A stretch of DNA of 16,489 bases from CAITYL01 sp041651315 (GTDB lineage: Bacteria > Verrucomicrobiota > Lentisphaeria > Oligosphaerales > CAITYL01): NCBI GenBank assembly GCA_041651315.1, contig JBAZJM010000072.1, forward strand, positions 1-16,489, read 5' to 3'. Positions 1 to 8,829 of the stretch are shown here, piece by piece (the first letter of the stretch is position 1; each line of letters begins with the position of its first letter). The translations under genes were made by a program, and so were the position numbers. The notes beneath the pieces are model-generated. The model was not told the origin of the DNA. It did no database searches and saw nothing but the letters and a program-made list of their open reading frames with translations.

Positions 1-1083
1 TCGATCGGCCTGGTCGCCAACCTCTTCACCTCGCTGGTCCTGAGCCGGTCCATTTACGACCTGCTGCTCTGCTACACGCCGCTGAAGAAGCTGACCATGC
101 TCCACATCTTCCGCCATGTGCCGCACTTTGACTTCATGGGCATGCGCCGCGGCTTCTTTATCTTCTCCGGGGTGCTGACCGTGCTGGCGATCCTCCTGAT
201 CGGCTATCGCTTCCACCGCAACGAAGCCCTCAGCACCGACTTCACCGGCGGTGTCACCATGACCTACCAGTACGACAAGAACGTCGCGCCGCCGCCGGTC
301 GACGCCCTGCGTTCCGCCGCCGCCGGCATCGGCATGGACCGCGACGTGCGCATCGGCTACAAGTCGGCCGGCATCGCCAAGGAAAACCTGCTGGAAATCA
401 CCATCCCCACCTCCATGGAGGAGCTGAAAAAAGTGACGCCGGAACGGGTCCTGGCCATGCTCAAAGACAAGTTCCCCGCCGCCAAGTTCGAGGCCAAGCA
501 GACCTACCGCGTCGGCGGCCTGGTCGGTGAGCAGTTCAAGTGGTATGCCATCTGCGCCCTGACCCTCTCGTGGGTGGGCATCATCCTCTACCTCGCCTTC
601 CGCTTCGAGTTCGCCTATGGCGTCGCGGCGGTCATCGCCATTGTCCACGACGTCATCGTGGCGACCGGCGTGGCGGCGCTTTGCGACAAGCAGCTGTCCC
701 TGACCGCGCTCGCCGCCCTGCTGACCATCATCGGCTACTCGGTGAACGACACCATCGTCGTTTTCGACCGGATCCGCGAAAACTTCTCGCTGGCCCGCCA
801 GGGCAGCTACGCCGACGTGGTGAACCTGAGCATCAACCAGACGCTGTCCCGGACGCTGCTGACCTCGGTGACGGTGTTCTTCTGCGTGCTTTCGCTTTAC
901 CTGTTCGGCGGCGGCGCCATCAACGACTTCGCGCTGATCATGCTGGTCGGCGTGGTGGTCGGCACCTATTCCTCGGTGTTTGTCGCCAGTGCCATCATCG
1001 TCTCCTGGCACAAGCGGATTCCGCTGACGCCGGTGCCGGTCGCCAAGACGGCCTACGTCGACGGCCCCGCCGCCACCCCCTGA
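1..1083 (+). CDS. secDF: Protein translocase subunit SecDF, C-terminal part (5' end outside window)
   Basis: This is the membrane component that uses the proton gradient to help pull exported proteins through SecYEG. The frame is open from base 1 and encodes 360 residues. The first residues (GLVANLFTSLVLSR, then YDLL) match the last membrane helix of SecD and run without a stop into a SecF module. That module has a first membrane helix (GFFIFSGVLTVLAILLIGY), the periplasmic signature LSTDFTGG, and a cluster of five C-terminal helices containing the SecF motif GYSVNDTIVVFDRIREN. The gene is therefore a SecD-SecF fusion, and the ATG at 97 is an internal methionine. The stop at 1081-1083 is followed by an 85-bp gap before aroB, in which I see no clear terminator. 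The family call is secure; only the 5' extent is unknown. Confidence 0.95.
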   Translation, partial: SIGLVANLFTSLVLSRSIYDLLLCYTPLKKLTMLHIFRHVPHFDFMGMRRGFFIFSGVLTVLAILLIGYRFHRNEALSTDFTGGVTMTYQYDKNVAPPPVDALRSAAAGIGMDRDVRIGYKSAGIAKENLLEITIPTSMEELKKVTPERVLAMLKDKFPAAKFEAKQTYRVGGLVGEQFKWYAICALTLSWVGIILYLAFRFEFAYGVAAVIAIVHDVIVATGVAALCDKQLSLTALAALLTIIGYSVNDTIVVFDRIRENFSLARQGSYADVVNLSINQTLSRTLLTSVTVFFCVLSLYLFGGGAINDFALIMLVGVVVGTYSSVFVASAIIVSWHKRIPLTPVPVAKTAYVDGPAATP

Positions 1084-1168
1084 GCCAAGCGTTCCGCCGC
1101 ACCGGCGCCGCCGGCCCCGACAATAAATGCCCGGTTGGCACGTTTAGCCGAGTAGAAAGGGGCATGGC

Positions 1169-2284
1169 ATGCAGACGCTGATGGTTGAACTCGGGGCGCG
1201 GCGTTATCCGATCCTGCTGGGGCGCGGCATGAGTGCCGCCGCCGCCGGCGTGGCGGCCCTGCGCGACGCCGTCGCCGGACGCCGTTGCCTGCTGGTCGCC
1301 GACAGCACGGTGGCGCCGTTGCACGCCGCGGCTCTGCGCCAGGCCCTCGAGGCCGCCGGTGCCGCGGCCTGCGAAACCGCCAGCTTTCCCGCCGGGGAAG
1401 GGTCCAAGACCCTGGACACCCTGGCCGCGTTGTACCGCGCCGCCGCCCGCTTCGGCCTGGACCGGGGCGGGGTGGCGGTGGCCCTTGGCGGCGGGGTCGC
1501 CGGCGACCTCGCCGGCTTCTTTGCCGCCACCTGGATGCGCGGCATCGCCTTTGTCCAGGCGCCCACCTCGCTGCTGGCGCTGGTCGATTCCAGTGTCGGC
1601 GGCAAGACCGGCGTCGACCTGCCCGAGGGCAAAAACCTGGTCGGCGCCTTCCATCAGCCGCGCCTGGTGCTGGGCGACCTGGCCTGGCTCGACACCCTGC
1701 CGGCGTGCGAACTCCGCAACGGCCTGGCGGAAGTGGTCAAGTATGGCGCCGGCCTGGATGCGGCGTTCTTTGCCGAATTGGAACGCGACGCGGACGCCCT
1801 GCTGGCCCGCGAGCCGGCCGTGCTCGAGCGGGTGGTGGCGCGCTGCTGCGCGATCAAGGCGGCGGTGGTCGCCGCCGATGAGCACGAGGGGGAGGGGGGG
1901 CGCCGCGCCCTGCTCAATTACGGACACACCTTCGGCCATGCCGTGGAAACGCTGACCGGCTATGCCGGCTTCCGGCACGGCGAGGCGGTGGCGGTCGGTA
2001 TGGTGCTGGCGGCCACCCTGGCCGCTCGCCTCGGACGCTGCCCGCCGGAGCTGCCCGCCCGCACCGCCGCCCTGCTGGCCCGGCTCGGCCTGCCGACCCG
2101 GCTGCCGGCCGACCCGGCGGTGACGCCGGAGGCGATGATCGCCGTCATGGGCCGCGACAAGAAGACCCGCGCCGGCCGGCTCCGGCTGGTGCTGCCTGGC
2201 GCGCTGGGCGAAACGGCCCTGGTCCCCCTGGATGATCTGGCGGCGCTGCGCGCGGCGCTGGAGGTGGCCCGTGGAGAACCGTGA
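1169..2284 (+). CDS. aroB: 3-dehydroquinate synthase
   Basis: It converts DAHP to 3-dehydroquinate, the second step of the shikimate pathway, using NAD and a divalent metal in the cytoplasm. The 371 residues are normal for the family. Visible signatures are the NAD-binding LGGGVAGDLAGF (about residue 107), TSLLALVDSSVGGKTGVD with GKNLVGAFHQP, the lysine segment NGLAEVVKYG, and the metal-binding histidine motifs NYGHTFGHAVE and HGEAVAVGM (about residues 250-275). GAAAGGGG at 1155-1162, six bases before the ATG, supports the start. The stop lies inside the start region of dprA, so the two are probably one transcript with coupled translation. No key residue appears to be missing. Confidence 0.96.
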   Translation: MQTLMVELGARRYPILLGRGMSAAAAGVAALRDAVAGRRCLLVADSTVAPLHAAALRQALEAAGAAACETASFPAGEGSKTLDTLAALYRAAARFGLDRGGVAVALGGGVAGDLAGFFAATWMRGIAFVQAPTSLLALVDSSVGGKTGVDLPEGKNLVGAFHQPRLVLGDLAWLDTLPACELRNGLAEVVKYGAGLDAAFFAELERDADALLAREPAVLERVVARCCAIKAAVVAADEHEGEGGRRALLNYGHTFGHAVETLTGYAGFRHGEAVAVGMVLAATLAARLGRCPPELPARTAALLARLGLPTRLPADPAVTPEAMIAVMGRDKKTRAGRLRLVLPGALGETALVPLDDLAALRAALEVARGEP

Positions 2285-3422
2285 GGCATGGCTGGTGCTC
2301 AACGCGCTGCCCGGGATCGGGCCGGTGCGGGTCGCCGGCCTGCTCAGCCGGTTCGGCGAGCCCCGGCATATCCTGGCGGCCTCCCTGGGCGAACTGGGCG
2401 GGGTGCCGGGCATCGGCGCCCAGCTGGCCGGCATCCTGCACCACTGGCGCGACCATTTTGACCTGGAGGCGGAACTGGCCCTGGCCCGGCGCGGCCAGGT
2501 GGCCGTGGTCACCCGTGACGACCCGGACTATCCGCCCCTGCTGAAAACCATCTACGACCCGCCGTTGTGCCTCTACGTGCGCGGCGATCCGGCGGCGTTG
2601 GCGGGCCCCCAAAGCGTGGCCATTGTCGGCTCGCGCCACACCACGCCCTACGGCCAGTTGATGGCCGACCATCTGGCCGCGGAGGCGGTGCTGGGCGGCT
2701 GGACGGTGGTTTCCGGCCTGGCCCGCGGCATCGACACCGTCGCCCATGCCGCGGCGGTGCGGCTGCAGGGGCGCACCGTCGCCGTGCTGGGCAGCGGCCT
2801 GGCCCGCGTCTATCCGCAGGAAAACCTGGAGCTGGCCCGGCAGATCGTCGCCGCCGGCGGCGCCATGGTCTCGGAATTTACCCTGCGCGCCCCGCCCGAC
2901 AAGCGCGGCTTCCCGATGCGCAACCGGCTCATTTCCGGCATGACCCTGGGCACTGTGGTGGTGGAGGCGGGGACGCGCAGCGGCTCGCTGATCACCGCCG
3001 CCCAGGCGCTGGACCAGGGGCGGCCGGTGTTCGCCGTGCCCGGCCGCGTCGATTCCCCCCAGTCCCGGGGCTGCCACGGCCTGCTTCGGGACGGCGCCGT
3101 GCTGACCGAATCATTCGCCGACGTGCTGGTGGAACTGCGCACCCTGCCGGGGTTCCGCGAACCCGCCCGGATCGCCCCGTCGCCGCCGGCGGCCGGCCCG
3201 GTTCCCGGGCTCCCCGGCAAAGAAAAGAGGGCGGAGGATTTGACAAATGGCAGTTTGGAGACGAAAATATTAGACTTTGTCCGCCGCTCCGGCGACTGCG
3301 TGTTGGATGAGGTCGTCGCCGCACTGGGTTCGGCTGCGGCCGACGTGCTTCCCGCCGTGCTCGATTTGGAGTTGCGGCGGCTGGTGGTCCGGAGTCCTGG
3401 CGGGCGGTTGCGTGCCGCCTGA
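2271..3422 (+). CDS. dprA: DNA-processing protein DprA (Smf family)
   Basis: DprA binds incoming single-stranded DNA and loads RecA during natural transformation. Many non-transformable bacteria also carry it. The protein begins with a helix-hairpin-helix-like segment (LPGIGPVRVAGLLSRFG, VPGIGAQLAGIL). The Rossmann-fold core follows, with VAIVGSRHTTPYG, SGLARGIDTVAHAAAV, GSGLARVYPQENLELA and PMRNRLISG through GTRSGSLITAAQAL. The C-terminal 70 residues after a Pro-rich linker look like the winged-helix domain. I chose the GTG at 2271 (383 residues): GGAGGTG at 2260-2266 sits four bases before it and the protein aligns from there. The ATG at 2232 would lie 53 bp inside aroB. The gene overlaps the aroB stop by 14 bp. 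The short A/T-rich stretch around 3240-3270 encodes the linker. Confidence 0.94.
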   Translation: MENREAWLVLNALPGIGPVRVAGLLSRFGEPRHILAASLGELGGVPGIGAQLAGILHHWRDHFDLEAELALARRGQVAVVTRDDPDYPPLLKTIYDPPLCLYVRGDPAALAGPQSVAIVGSRHTTPYGQLMADHLAAEAVLGGWTVVSGLARGIDTVAHAAAVRLQGRTVAVLGSGLARVYPQENLELARQIVAAGGAMVSEFTLRAPPDKRGFPMRNRLISGMTLGTVVVEAGTRSGSLITAAQALDQGRPVFAVPGRVDSPQSRGCHGLLRDGAVLTESFADVLVELRTLPGFREPARIAPSPPAAGPVPGLPGKEKRAEDLTNGSLETKILDFVRRSGDCVLDEVVAALGSAAADVLPAVLDLELRRLVVRSPGGRLRAA

Positions 3423-3481
3423 CGCGGCCCTTTTCGCCCGTGGGTTGATCTCAAACTTTTTTTGATTGCACGAAAGCATCT

Positions 3482-6241
3482 ATGAGCCGCAAGCTGGTCA
3501 TTGTCGAGTCTCCCACCAAGGCGCGCACCATCACCCGTTTCCTGGGCGGCGAAGCCCGGGTGGTCGCGTCCATGGGACATGTCCGGGATCTGCCGGAAAA
3601 TTCGTTGGGGGTGGATGTCGGGCACGGCTTCAAGCCCGCCTACGTCATGACCTCCGGCGGGCGCAAGGTCATCGACGATCTCAAGCGCGGCATTGGCAGC
3701 GTCGCCGACATCTATCTGGCGACCGACCCTGACCGCGAAGGGGAGGCCATTGCCTGGCATCTCCAGCAGGCGCTGGCCCCCTTCACCACCGCCCAGTTCC
3801 ACCGCGTCACCTTCCATGAAATCACCCGTGACGCCATCCAGCAGGCGTTTGCCACGCCCGGCGAACTGGACCTGCCGCGCGTCGATGCGCAGCAGGCCCG
3901 GCGCGTGCTGGACCGCCTGGTCGGCTACCAGGTCTCGCCGCTGCTGTGGAAGAACATCCGCAAGGGAACCAGTGCCGGCCGCGTGCAGTCGGTGGCCCTG
4001 CGCCTGGTCTGCGAGCGGCAGCGCGAGATCGACGGCTTCACGCCGGTCGAGTACTGGACCTTTGACGCCGATTTCCATTCCCCCTCGCCCGAGGCGCTGT
4101 TCACCGCCCGCCTGTCCCAGCTCGACGGCCGCCGGCTGCCCTTCGACGGCAAGGCGGCGCTGATCCCCGATGCGGCCGCCGCCAATGCCATGGCCGCGGA
4201 ACTGGCGGCGGCCAGCGGCTTCCGGGTCAGCCGCGTCGCCAGCACGCCCAAGCAACAGCGCGCCCCCGCGCCGTTCATCACCAGCACGCTCCAGCAGGCG
4301 GCCGGCACCAACCTCAACCTCGGTTCCGGCCTGACCATGCGCATCGCCCAGGAACTCTACGAAGGCGTGGAGATCGGCGAGGAGGGGCCCACCGGTCTGA
4401 TCACCTACATGCGTACCGATTCCGTGGAGATCGCCAAGGAGGCGCAGGAGGCCGCCCGCCAGTTCATCGGCACCACCTTCGGCGCGGACTACATCCCGGA
4501 GCGGCCGAACGTCTACCGCTCCCGCCAGTCCGCCCAGGCGGCCCATGAGGCCATCCGGCCGACCGATGTGACCCGGACGCCCGACCGCATGGCCTCGTTC
4601 CTGTCCCCCAACCAGCTCCGCCTCTACCGCCTGATCTGGACCCGCTTCGTCGCCAGCCAGATGGCGCCCGCCCGCCTGTTGGAAAACAGCATCGAGGTCA
4701 CCGCCGAGGGGGCCGCCCTGACCCACGCCTACCTGTTCCGCGCGGCCACCAGCTCGCTGGTCTTTCCCGGCTTCAAGAAGGTCTATCTGTTCAAGGAGAC
4801 GGAAAGCACCCGCGCCACCAGCCGCGACGAGGAGGACGAGGACGAGCCGCGCAACAACGACCTGCCCCAGCTGCCCGAAGGCACCGGCTGCGATCTGCGC
4901 GAGCTGAAGAAGGCCCAGAAATTCACCGAGCCCCCCCGGCCGTACTCCGAAGCGACCCTGGTCAAGGAGTTGGAGCAGAACGGCATCGGCCGCCCCTCCA
5001 CCTACGCCGCCACGGTGGAGACCATTCTGGGCCGTGACTATGTGAAGAAGGACAAGGGGCGCCTGGCGCCCACCGCCCTCGGGTTCAACGTCAATGACTT
5101 CCTGGTCGCCCGCCTGCCGCAGCTGTTCGACGTGGGCTTTACCGCCTCCATGGAAACGCTGCTCGACGAGGTCGAGGAGGGCAAGGTCAACTGGACTGCC
5201 ATGATCGAGGACTTTTACGGCAAGTTCCGCGAGTGGAGCGGCACCGCCGCCCCGCTCAACGCCCCGGCCAACGACCGGATCCTGCGGTTCCTGGAGCAGT
5301 TCCCCGCCGATCTTCCCTGGAATCCGCCGGTCAAGCGGGGGCGGCGCACCTTTGACGACCACAAGTTCCACGAGTCGCTGATCGAGCAGGCGCGCGGCAG
5401 CAAGCCGATCTCCGACAAGCAGTGGCAGGCCATCCTCGGGCTGGCCGCCCTCTATGCGGCGCATCTGCCCGGGATGCCGGCCGCCGCCGCCGAGCTGGGG
5501 GTGGCCGCCGATCTGGAGGCGGCCGTCCAGCGGCTGGCCGAGGAGAAGGCCGCGCCCCCGCCCGCCGCCGCCACCGGGCCGGACAGCAAGCCGTTGCTGG
5601 AAGCGCTCACCGCGGTGAAGTGGGATCCGCCGGGCCGCCGCGCCGGCAAGACCTTTGACGACCGCAAGTTCCACGCCTCCCTCAGCCGCCAGGTCGAGGA
5701 CGGCAAGCCGCTCACCCCCGCCCAGCTCAACGCCCTCAAGCGGCTGGCCCTGCGCTACCGCAATCAGATTCCCGATTTCCTCGACCTGTCGGCGCGCTTT
5801 GAAATCGAACTGCCCCAGGCGGTCACCGATGACGAGGAACGGCCGCGCGAACTCCGCGTTCCCGCTCTGCTGGAACTGCTGGCCCACATCAAGACGTGGG
5901 TGCCGCCGGCCGGCACCGGGCCGCGCGCCTTTGACGACCAGCGGTTCGCCAATTCCATCAAGGACCAGTATCTGCGGCGGGGCACCCTGTCGCCGCGCCA
6001 GGTCGAGGCGATCAAGAAACTGGTGGTCAAGTACCGCGAGCAGGTGCCCGACTTTGACGAGGCCTCCGCCCGCCTGGGACTGACCATTCCGGCCCCGGCC
6101 CGCAAGCTGGACGCCAAGTGCCCCGACTGTGGCGAGCCGATGATGGAGCGGCGCCGCGGCAACCGTGTCTTCTACGGCTGTTCGGCGTATCCCAAGTGCC
6201 GTCACACCGCCAGCAGTCTGCCGACGCCCGACGCCCCGTAA
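3482..6241 (+). CDS. topA: DNA topoisomerase I with triple-repeat C-terminal region
   Basis: This type IA topoisomerase relaxes negative supercoils by passing strands through a transient 5'-phosphotyrosine break. The TOPRIM domain starts at residue 3 (KLVIVESPTKARTI, Glu9) and includes DPDREGEAIAWH (about residues 82-93). The catalytic tyrosine is Tyr309 in GLITYMRTDS. PSTYAATVETI and the rest of the core follow up to about residue 590. The tail is unusual. Three copies of a roughly 70-residue module lie at about 598-675, 705-780 and 796-870. Each has a W-x-P-P-like start, a FDD-x-(K/R)-F-x-x-S core and a conserved Q-x-x-A-(I/L) helix followed by a Tyr. A single C4 zinc finger (CPDCGEPMM ... 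YGCSAYPKC) is at about 880-910. E. coli TopA has zinc fingers in this place instead of repeats. The ribosome-binding site is weak (GAAAG at 3472-3476). It follows dprA by 59 bp. Confidence 0.96.
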   Translation: MSRKLVIVESPTKARTITRFLGGEARVVASMGHVRDLPENSLGVDVGHGFKPAYVMTSGGRKVIDDLKRGIGSVADIYLATDPDREGEAIAWHLQQALAPFTTAQFHRVTFHEITRDAIQQAFATPGELDLPRVDAQQARRVLDRLVGYQVSPLLWKNIRKGTSAGRVQSVALRLVCERQREIDGFTPVEYWTFDADFHSPSPEALFTARLSQLDGRRLPFDGKAALIPDAAAANAMAAELAAASGFRVSRVASTPKQQRAPAPFITSTLQQAAGTNLNLGSGLTMRIAQELYEGVEIGEEGPTGLITYMRTDSVEIAKEAQEAARQFIGTTFGADYIPERPNVYRSRQSAQAAHEAIRPTDVTRTPDRMASFLSPNQLRLYRLIWTRFVASQMAPARLLENSIEVTAEGAALTHAYLFRAATSSLVFPGFKKVYLFKETESTRATSRDEEDEDEPRNNDLPQLPEGTGCDLRELKKAQKFTEPPRPYSEATLVKELEQNGIGRPSTYAATVETILGRDYVKKDKGRLAPTALGFNVNDFLVARLPQLFDVGFTASMETLLDEVEEGKVNWTAMIEDFYGKFREWSGTAAPLNAPANDRILRFLEQFPADLPWNPPVKRGRRTFDDHKFHESLIEQARGSKPISDKQWQAILGLAALYAAHLPGMPAAAAELGVAADLEAAVQRLAEEKAAPPPAAATGPDSKPLLEALTAVKWDPPGRRAGKTFDDRKFHASLSRQVEDGKPLTPAQLNALKRLALRYRNQIPDFLDLSARFEIELPQAVTDDEERPRELRVPALLELLAHIKTWVPPAGTGPRAFDDQRFANSIKDQYLRRGTLSPRQVEAIKKLVVKYREQVPDFDEASARLGLTIPAPARKLDAKCPDCGEPMMERRRGNRVFYGCSAYPKCRHTASSLPTPDAP

Positions 6242-6274
6242 CCGGCGGCCGTCTGTTCGGAGGGGCGTGCCACC

Positions 6275-7426
<1,152 letters not shown>

Positions 7427-7455
7427 TCCCGGTGGGTCTCATGAACAATCCGGGT

Positions 7456-7560
7456 GTGAGACTTTAGTGACCCTCGAGGTGCTTTCAAAAGTCGGATTTT
7501 GAACAGCAGGACTTTTGAAAACGGCTCCCTCAGCCTACCACCTAAAACGCTTCAGCCTAA
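7456..7560. repeat. Intergenic repeat region with TTCAGCCT words
   Basis: About 30 bp after the dxr stop lies a 17-bp word (7456-7472) that recurs at 13637-13653 with 15 of 17 bases identical. Further along are CAGCCTA (7531-7537) and CGCTTCAGCCTA (7548-7559). The same TTCAGCCT words follow the second copy at 13653-13676. I read this as a short dispersed intergenic repeat placed just after gene ends. It has no coding potential. Confidence 0.55.
7483..7520. repeat. Perfect 11-bp inverted repeat
   Basis: TTTCAAAAGTC (7483-7493) and its exact complement (7510-7520) enclose a 16-nt spacer. RNA from either strand could form an A/U-rich hairpin. No U-run follows on the plus strand, so it is not a canonical terminator, although it lies 57 bp after the dxr stop. 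It could be an operator or a repeat relic. Confidence 0.6.
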
Positions 7561-7598
7561 TTCTACGTTGTTACATTCTCGGTAGTGTGTGTGCGTCG

Positions 7599-7656
7599 TC
7601 GTTGTCGTGGTCGTTTTTCGTACTCGATTCGATGACGACAACGAGCACGACAACGA
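7599..7656. repeat. Long imperfect hairpin with 3/6-nt periodicity
   Basis: TCGTTGTCGTGGTCGTT (7599-7615) pairs with 7640-7656 over 17 bp with one mismatch, around a 24-nt loop. The arms are built of short GTC/GTT and GAC/AAC steps, so the locus is an inverted microsatellite-like array. It ends 35 bp before the start codon of the dehydrogenase gene. A transcript starting further upstream would carry this hairpin in its leader. Confidence 0.6.
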
Positions 7657-7691
7657 TTTTCAATCTAACAAAGTAGAACCAACGAGGACAC

Positions 7692-8504
7692 ATGAACACG
7701 GCCGACTTTTCCCGCCGCTACGGCCCCTGGGCTCTGATCACCGGCGCCTCTTCCGGCCTGGGCGCCGAATTTGCCCGCCAGCTGGCCGCCCAGGGGCTCA
7801 ATCTCGTGCTGGTGGCCCGCCGCCGCGAGCGCCTGGAGGCGCTGGCCGGCGAACTGCAGGCGCGGCACCGGGTGCAGACGCGCTGCGTGCCGGCCGACCT
7901 CACGCAGGAGGAGGAGCTGGCGCGGCTGCTGCAGGCCGTGGACGGCCTCGAGGTCGGCCTGCTGGTGAACAATGCCGGCTTTGCCACCACCGGCGACTTC
8001 CTCGACACGCCGCTCGCGCGCAGCCTGGAGCTGCTGCACCTCAACGTCCGCGCCCCGGTTGTCCTGACCCATGCGCTGGGGCTGAAAATGCGCGCCCGCG
8101 GCCGTGGCGGCATCCTGTTCACGGCGTCATTGGCCGCCTGGCAGGCCATGCCCGGCTGGACGCTTTACGCCGCCTCCAAAAACTGGAACCTGATGCTGGC
8201 CGGGGGGCTGCATTTCGAGCTCAAGCCCGGCGGTGTTGACGTGGCCGCCCTCTGCCCGGGCATCACCCGCACCGAGTTCAGCGAGGTCGCCGATGCGGCC
8301 AACCTGCTCAAGGCCAACGTCATGGATCCGCCGGAGGTGGTGGCAGCCGGGCTGGCGGCGCTGGGGCGCCGCTCCCATGTCGTGGCCGGGGTCTTGAACA
8401 AGCTGGCCGCCGCCGCGGTGCACTTGCTGCCCCGTTCACTGGCCGCCCGGGTGTCCCGGCACTTCGTCAACCTCCTGTGCCGGCACGCGCCGCCGCCGCA
8501 CTAA
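7692..8504 (+). CDS. Short-chain dehydrogenase/reductase (SDR), substrate unknown
   Basis: This is a classical SDR oxidoreductase of 270 residues, cytoplasmic and NAD(P)-dependent. The cofactor motif is TGASSGLG (residues 17-24), followed by a basic VARRRERLE after the second strand, which favours NADP. The NNAG motif is near residue 94. The catalytic set is Ser146, Tyr159 and Lys163 (YAASK), with correct spacing. PGITRTEF follows the active site as expected. The C-terminal 60 residues are hydrophobic and basic (HVVAGVLNKLAAAAVHLLP), as in SDRs related to acyl or steroid ketoreductases that associate with membranes, but the substrate cannot be read. A GAGGA stands only three bases before the ATG. 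The gene is isolated between two repeat-rich gaps, and its stop lies inside the left terminal repeat of the next feature. Confidence 0.92.
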   Translation: MNTADFSRRYGPWALITGASSGLGAEFARQLAAQGLNLVLVARRRERLEALAGELQARHRVQTRCVPADLTQEEELARLLQAVDGLEVGLLVNNAGFATTGDFLDTPLARSLELLHLNVRAPVVLTHALGLKMRARGRGGILFTASLAAWQAMPGWTLYAASKNWNLMLAGGLHFELKPGGVDVAALCPGITRTEFSEVADAANLLKANVMDPPEVVAAGLAALGRRSHVVAGVLNKLAAAAVHLLPRSLAARVSRHFVNLLCRHAPPPH

Positions 8505-8752
8505 CCTGGATTATTCATGACCCAATCCGTTTGGCAACTACCGGACCGGCCGCGCCTCTCCGCGGGGTGCAACCCCGCGCCTACAGGACGGACCAGGTTT
8601 CCTGTAGGCACGGGCGTGCCGCCCGTGGGGGGGGGTGCCGTGGCAGACGAAGGCGAAAAATGCCCTGCCCTTCGTGAGCTGAATTGGGTTGTCAGTGACC
8701 TACCGGCGGGCGCACCAGCCCTTTGCCATACTCATGAATAAAGCAGGCTAGT
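8500..8752. mobile_element. Possible MITE-like element, 253 bp, with 21-bp terminal inverted repeats
   Basis: The sequence at 8500-8520 and the complement of 8732-8752 match at 18 of 21 positions. The innermost ten bases (TTATTCATGA and TCATGAATAA) are perfect. The interior has no credible gene but holds three adjoining hairpins at 8561-8627. The left repeat covers the stop codon of the dehydrogenase gene. No clear target-site duplication is visible, so transposition is an inference. It occupies most of the 325-bp gap 8505-8829. The rest (8753-8829) shows nothing beyond CGGCATGCCG and the next ribosome-binding site. Confidence 0.45.
8561..8627. repeat. Three abutting perfect stem-loops
   Basis: Three hairpins follow one another with no base between them, each with an 8-bp perfect stem. 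The first is CGCGGGGT-gca-ACCCCGCG (8561-8579). The second is CCTACAGG (8580-8587), a 13-nt loop and CCTGTAGG (8601-8608). The third is CACGGGCG-tgc-CGCCCGTG (8609-8627). A G-run follows. The two outer hairpins have three-base loops that are each other's reverse complement (GCA and TGC). A degenerate relative of the first part lies at 12044-12075. Confidence 0.75.
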
Positions 8753-8829
8753 TCCTTGGTAAGCTTCCCGTCTCGCGAATCACGCCTTATGGTACCAGAC
8801 CGGCATGCCGCCGGCAGGAAAACGCGCCC

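Noticed and set aside
3450..3470. Intrinsic terminator at the T-run before topA
   Set aside because: The T-run has only a weak 5-bp partial stem before it, not a GC-rich hairpin.
8477..8741. Short plus-strand frames in the gap before the sugar kinase
   Set aside because: They run through the hairpin cluster, have no credible ribosome-binding site and resemble no protein.
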